A stretch of 64,000 nt of DNA from assembly GCF_014649495.1 (NCBI RefSeq), contig NZ_BMTD01000002.1:434001-498000 (forward strand), given 5' to 3'. Numbering within the stretch: position 1 is the first letter of the stretch; every line of letters begins with the position of its first letter. This DNA is from Streptomyces filipinensis. Its GTDB lineage: Bacteria; Actinomycetota; Actinomycetes; Streptomycetales; Streptomycetaceae. The notes under the pieces were generated by a model. That model was not told the DNA's origin and did no database searches. It saw only the letters and a list, made by a program, of their open reading frames with translations. This document shows positions 62,348 through 64,000 of this stretch, in pieces. A program made the translations under genes and the position numbers.

Positions 62348-63678
62348 CCACGCAGATCTTCCAGGCGTCGACGCTGTACGGCACGGCCACGCTGGCCGCC
62401 GCACTGGACTCCGGCTGCTTCCGCCCGGCCGACCGGCGGATCCTGCTGGTCTGCAACAACGCGGCCACGCCCGAGACCACGCCCCCGCTGGACGAGGCGC
62501 CCGGCTTCGAGAAGCTGCGCGACCGCTTCGACGACGTGATCTCGTACAACGAGACGATCTTCCCGTTCCATCCGGGTGGCTGGGCGCCCCGCGGGGACGA
62601 TCTGCCGCTCTGGGAGCGTTTCCTGCGCCACGAGTGGCGGCTGGGCCACGACGACGTGGCGTTGGCGGTCGAGTCGATCCAGGTCAACCCGTCCCTGGCG
62701 CTCGCGCAGATCTTCACCGGCGCCCCGGTGACGGTCTACGCCGACGGCCTGATGAGCTACGGCCCCACCCGTAACAAGATCGACCCGCTGGTCGGCACCC
62801 GCGTGGACCGGGTGCTGCACCTGGACCTGGTGCCCGGCCTGAAGCCGCTGCTGCTCACCGAGTTCGGCGTGCCCGGCGAGATCGTGCCGACGGCCGCCTT
62901 CACCAAGGTGCTCGCCGAACTCGCCCCCAGCGGAGACGGGTTGCCTCGGATCGAGGAGCCCGCGCTGCTGCTCGGCCAGTACCTGTCGGCACTGGACATC
63001 CTCACCGCCGAGCAGGAGGAGAACCTGCATGTGCGGATGCTGAGGGGCGCGGCGGCGCTCGGCCACACCCAGGTGGTGTTCAAGCCGCACCCCTCCGCGC
63101 CGGCCCGCTTCACCCGCCTGCTGGAGCGGGAGGCGGAGCAGCTGAAGGTCGAGCTGACGGTGCTCGACACGCCGGTCCTCGCCGAGGTGCTGTACCAGCG
63201 GATGCGTCCCGCGCTGGTCGTCGGCTGCTTCTCCACCGCCCTGCTCACGGCGCGGGCGCTGTACGGCCTGCCGGTCGCCCGGATCGGCACCGAGGCGCTG
63301 CTGGAGCGGCTGACGCCGTACGAGAACAGCAACCGGGTGCCGGTGACCATCGCGGACGCGCTGCTGCCCGACCTCGGCGACCGTGCCGCGGTCACCGGGC
63401 AGCGCTCCGGCATGGACGTCGAGGCGCTCGGCGCGCTGATCCGCGCGGTGGGCTTCGCGATGCAGCCGAAGATCTACCCGCGGCTTCGCCCGCAGGCCGA
63501 GAGCTGGCTCGCACGGCACCTGAACCCGCACACCATGCGCTACTTCAAGCGCCGGCGACTGTCCTCACTGGCCCTGCCCGGCGGGGTGCCCGCCCAGCTG
63601 GCGTTCATCCCGCGCAACGCGACGGTCCGCCGGGTGGCCCGCAAGGCGCGCAGCCTGCGCAACTCCGTACGCCGGTGA
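62344..63678 (+). CDS. Alpha-2,8-polysialyltransferase-like protein
   Basis: A 444-residue protein with a polysialyltransferase (A-2_8-polyST) appearance: TQIFQASTLYGTATLAAAL at the start, VTVYADGLMSYGPTRNKI, the VVFKPHPSAPARF segment (HP motif) and LVVGCFSTALLTARALYG (S/T motif), both characteristic. A basic C-terminal tail (RRVARKARSLRNSVRR) could bind the membrane. It is translationally coupled to the GT2 gene and probably extends or starts a nonulosonic acid-containing wall chain. Confidence 0.85.
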   Translation: MTTQIFQASTLYGTATLAAALDSGCFRPADRRILLVCNNAATPETTPPLDEAPGFEKLRDRFDDVISYNETIFPFHPGGWAPRGDDLPLWERFLRHEWRLGHDDVALAVESIQVNPSLALAQIFTGAPVTVYADGLMSYGPTRNKIDPLVGTRVDRVLHLDLVPGLKPLLLTEFGVPGEIVPTAAFTKVLAELAPSGDGLPRIEEPALLLGQYLSALDILTAEQEENLHVRMLRGAAALGHTQVVFKPHPSAPARFTRLLEREAEQLKVELTVLDTPVLAEVLYQRMRPALVVGCFSTALLTARALYGLPVARIGTEALLERLTPYENSNRVPVTIADALLPDLGDRAAVTGQRSGMDVEALGALIRAVGFAMQPKIYPRLRPQAESWLARHLNPHTMRYFKRRRLSSLALPGGVPAQLAFIPRNATVRRVARKARSLRNSVRR

Positions 63679-63695
63679 GGACACGACGGTGAGGA

Positions 63696-63722
63696 GGGGT
63701 GGGCCCGGCGCGGGCCCACCCC
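63696..63722 (+). terminator. Terminator of the glycosyltransferase operon
   Basis: A perfect 12-bp GC-rich stem (63696-63707 with 63711-63722) 17 bp after the stop. Confidence 0.85.
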
Positions 63723-63824
63723 CTCCCGTTCACCCGGATGTCAGCTCAACTACCCGCCCATGACGGCTACTTTCACACAAAATGATGAGGTGATCTATTT
63801 TCGTTCGGGTAGGCGCTGAACACC

Positions 63825-64000
63825 ATGGCCGCTTCCTCCCCCGCCCTCGCCTCCGTTCCCGCACCCTCCGCCGCCGGAACGACCCCCGCCTCCAGACCTC
63901 GAAGCCGTCTGCTCGCCCTGGACGGCCTGCGGCTCGTCGCCGCCCTGATGGTCTGCCTGTACCACTACACCGGTCGCGGTGGCCCGGTCTCCGCGTCCTG
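63825..64000 (+). CDS. Acyltransferase-3 family membrane protein, N-terminal part
   Basis: Only the first 58 residues fall in the window. A Ser/Ala/Pro-rich cytoplasmic N-terminus is followed by LLALDGLRLVAALMVCLYHYT, the start of TM1 with the LDGLRxxAAxxVxxxH pattern of acyltransferase-3 proteins, the His being catalytic. These enzymes O-acetylate cell-surface sugars. The promoter region just upstream is AT-rich. The gene runs beyond the window edge. Confidence 0.82.
   Translation, partial: MAASSPALASVPAPSAAGTTPASRPRSRLLALDGLRLVAALMVCLYHYTGRGGPVSAS

Overview
The window is chromosomal DNA from a high-G+C actinomycete. Codon use (nearly all third positions G or C), gene content and gene order all point to Streptomyces, closely similar to the S. 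coelicolor chromosome arm segment carrying hutH, cya, pccB/accA2, afsQ1/Q2-sigQ and the nucleoside catabolism genes, here read in the opposite direction. No tRNA, rRNA, CRISPR array, insertion sequence, prophage or integrase gene was seen. Coding density is about 90 percent, and I recognise 62 protein genes, two of them cut by the window edges.

Layout. 1-9.5 kb: a cut S51-type peptidase, an alcohol dehydrogenase with a divergent HTH regulator, a very large secreted subtilase, an L,D-transpeptidase lipoprotein, a tiny LAxTG wall-anchored protein and another lipoprotein. 9.5-16.4 kb: histidine ammonia-lyase, a GAF-GGDEF diguanylate cyclase, an enoyl-CoA hydratase, a proline-rich exported protein, a class III adenylate cyclase and biotin protein ligase. 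16.4-22 kb: the acyl-CoA carboxylase set (pccB, pccE, accA2), with Maf and a membrane protein between, so the carboxylase and its biotin ligase sit together. 22-25.6 kb: a DeoR-family regulator, an LpdA-like flavoprotein, a gamma-glutamylcyclotransferase-like protein and a lone RelE-like protein.

25.6-32.5 kb: purine nucleoside phosphorylase, a pentose/hexose phosphomutase, deoC and two tandem aldehyde dehydrogenases. 32.5-39.2 kb: uridine kinase, sigQ divergent from afsQ1-afsQ2-lipoprotein, and small membrane or exported proteins. 39.3-46.3 kb: adenosine deaminase, a hydrolase, a LysR/MFS pair, an ECF sigma factor whose 3' end overlaps an antisense STAS gene, and an AEC transporter. 46.3-53.4 kb: thymidine phosphorylase, cytidine deaminase, two permeases, an ATPase and a BmpA lipoprotein forming a nucleoside importer. 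53.7-56.4 kb: an M20 amidohydrolase, a methyltransferase and a DUF1801 protein. 56.4-64 kb: a wall-glycopolymer cluster of the nonulosonic acid (sialic acid/Kdn) type, with two polysialyltransferase-like proteins, a NeuB-type synthase, a cytidylyltransferase-phosphatase fusion, a GT2 enzyme and the start of an acyltransferase.

The best cross-gene signal is a 12-bp palindrome, CTACGCGCGTAG. It is perfect upstream of pnp, deoC and add, and near-perfect upstream of the importer ATPase and bmpA. It overlays the likely promoters and ties the scattered nucleoside uptake and degradation genes into one probable regulon. Other points of note are an apparent AUC start codon for the importer ATPase, a cysteine-free aldehyde dehydrogenase pseudoenzyme coupled to an active one, and frequent leaderless transcripts inferred from -10 boxes lying 6-8 nt before start codons.
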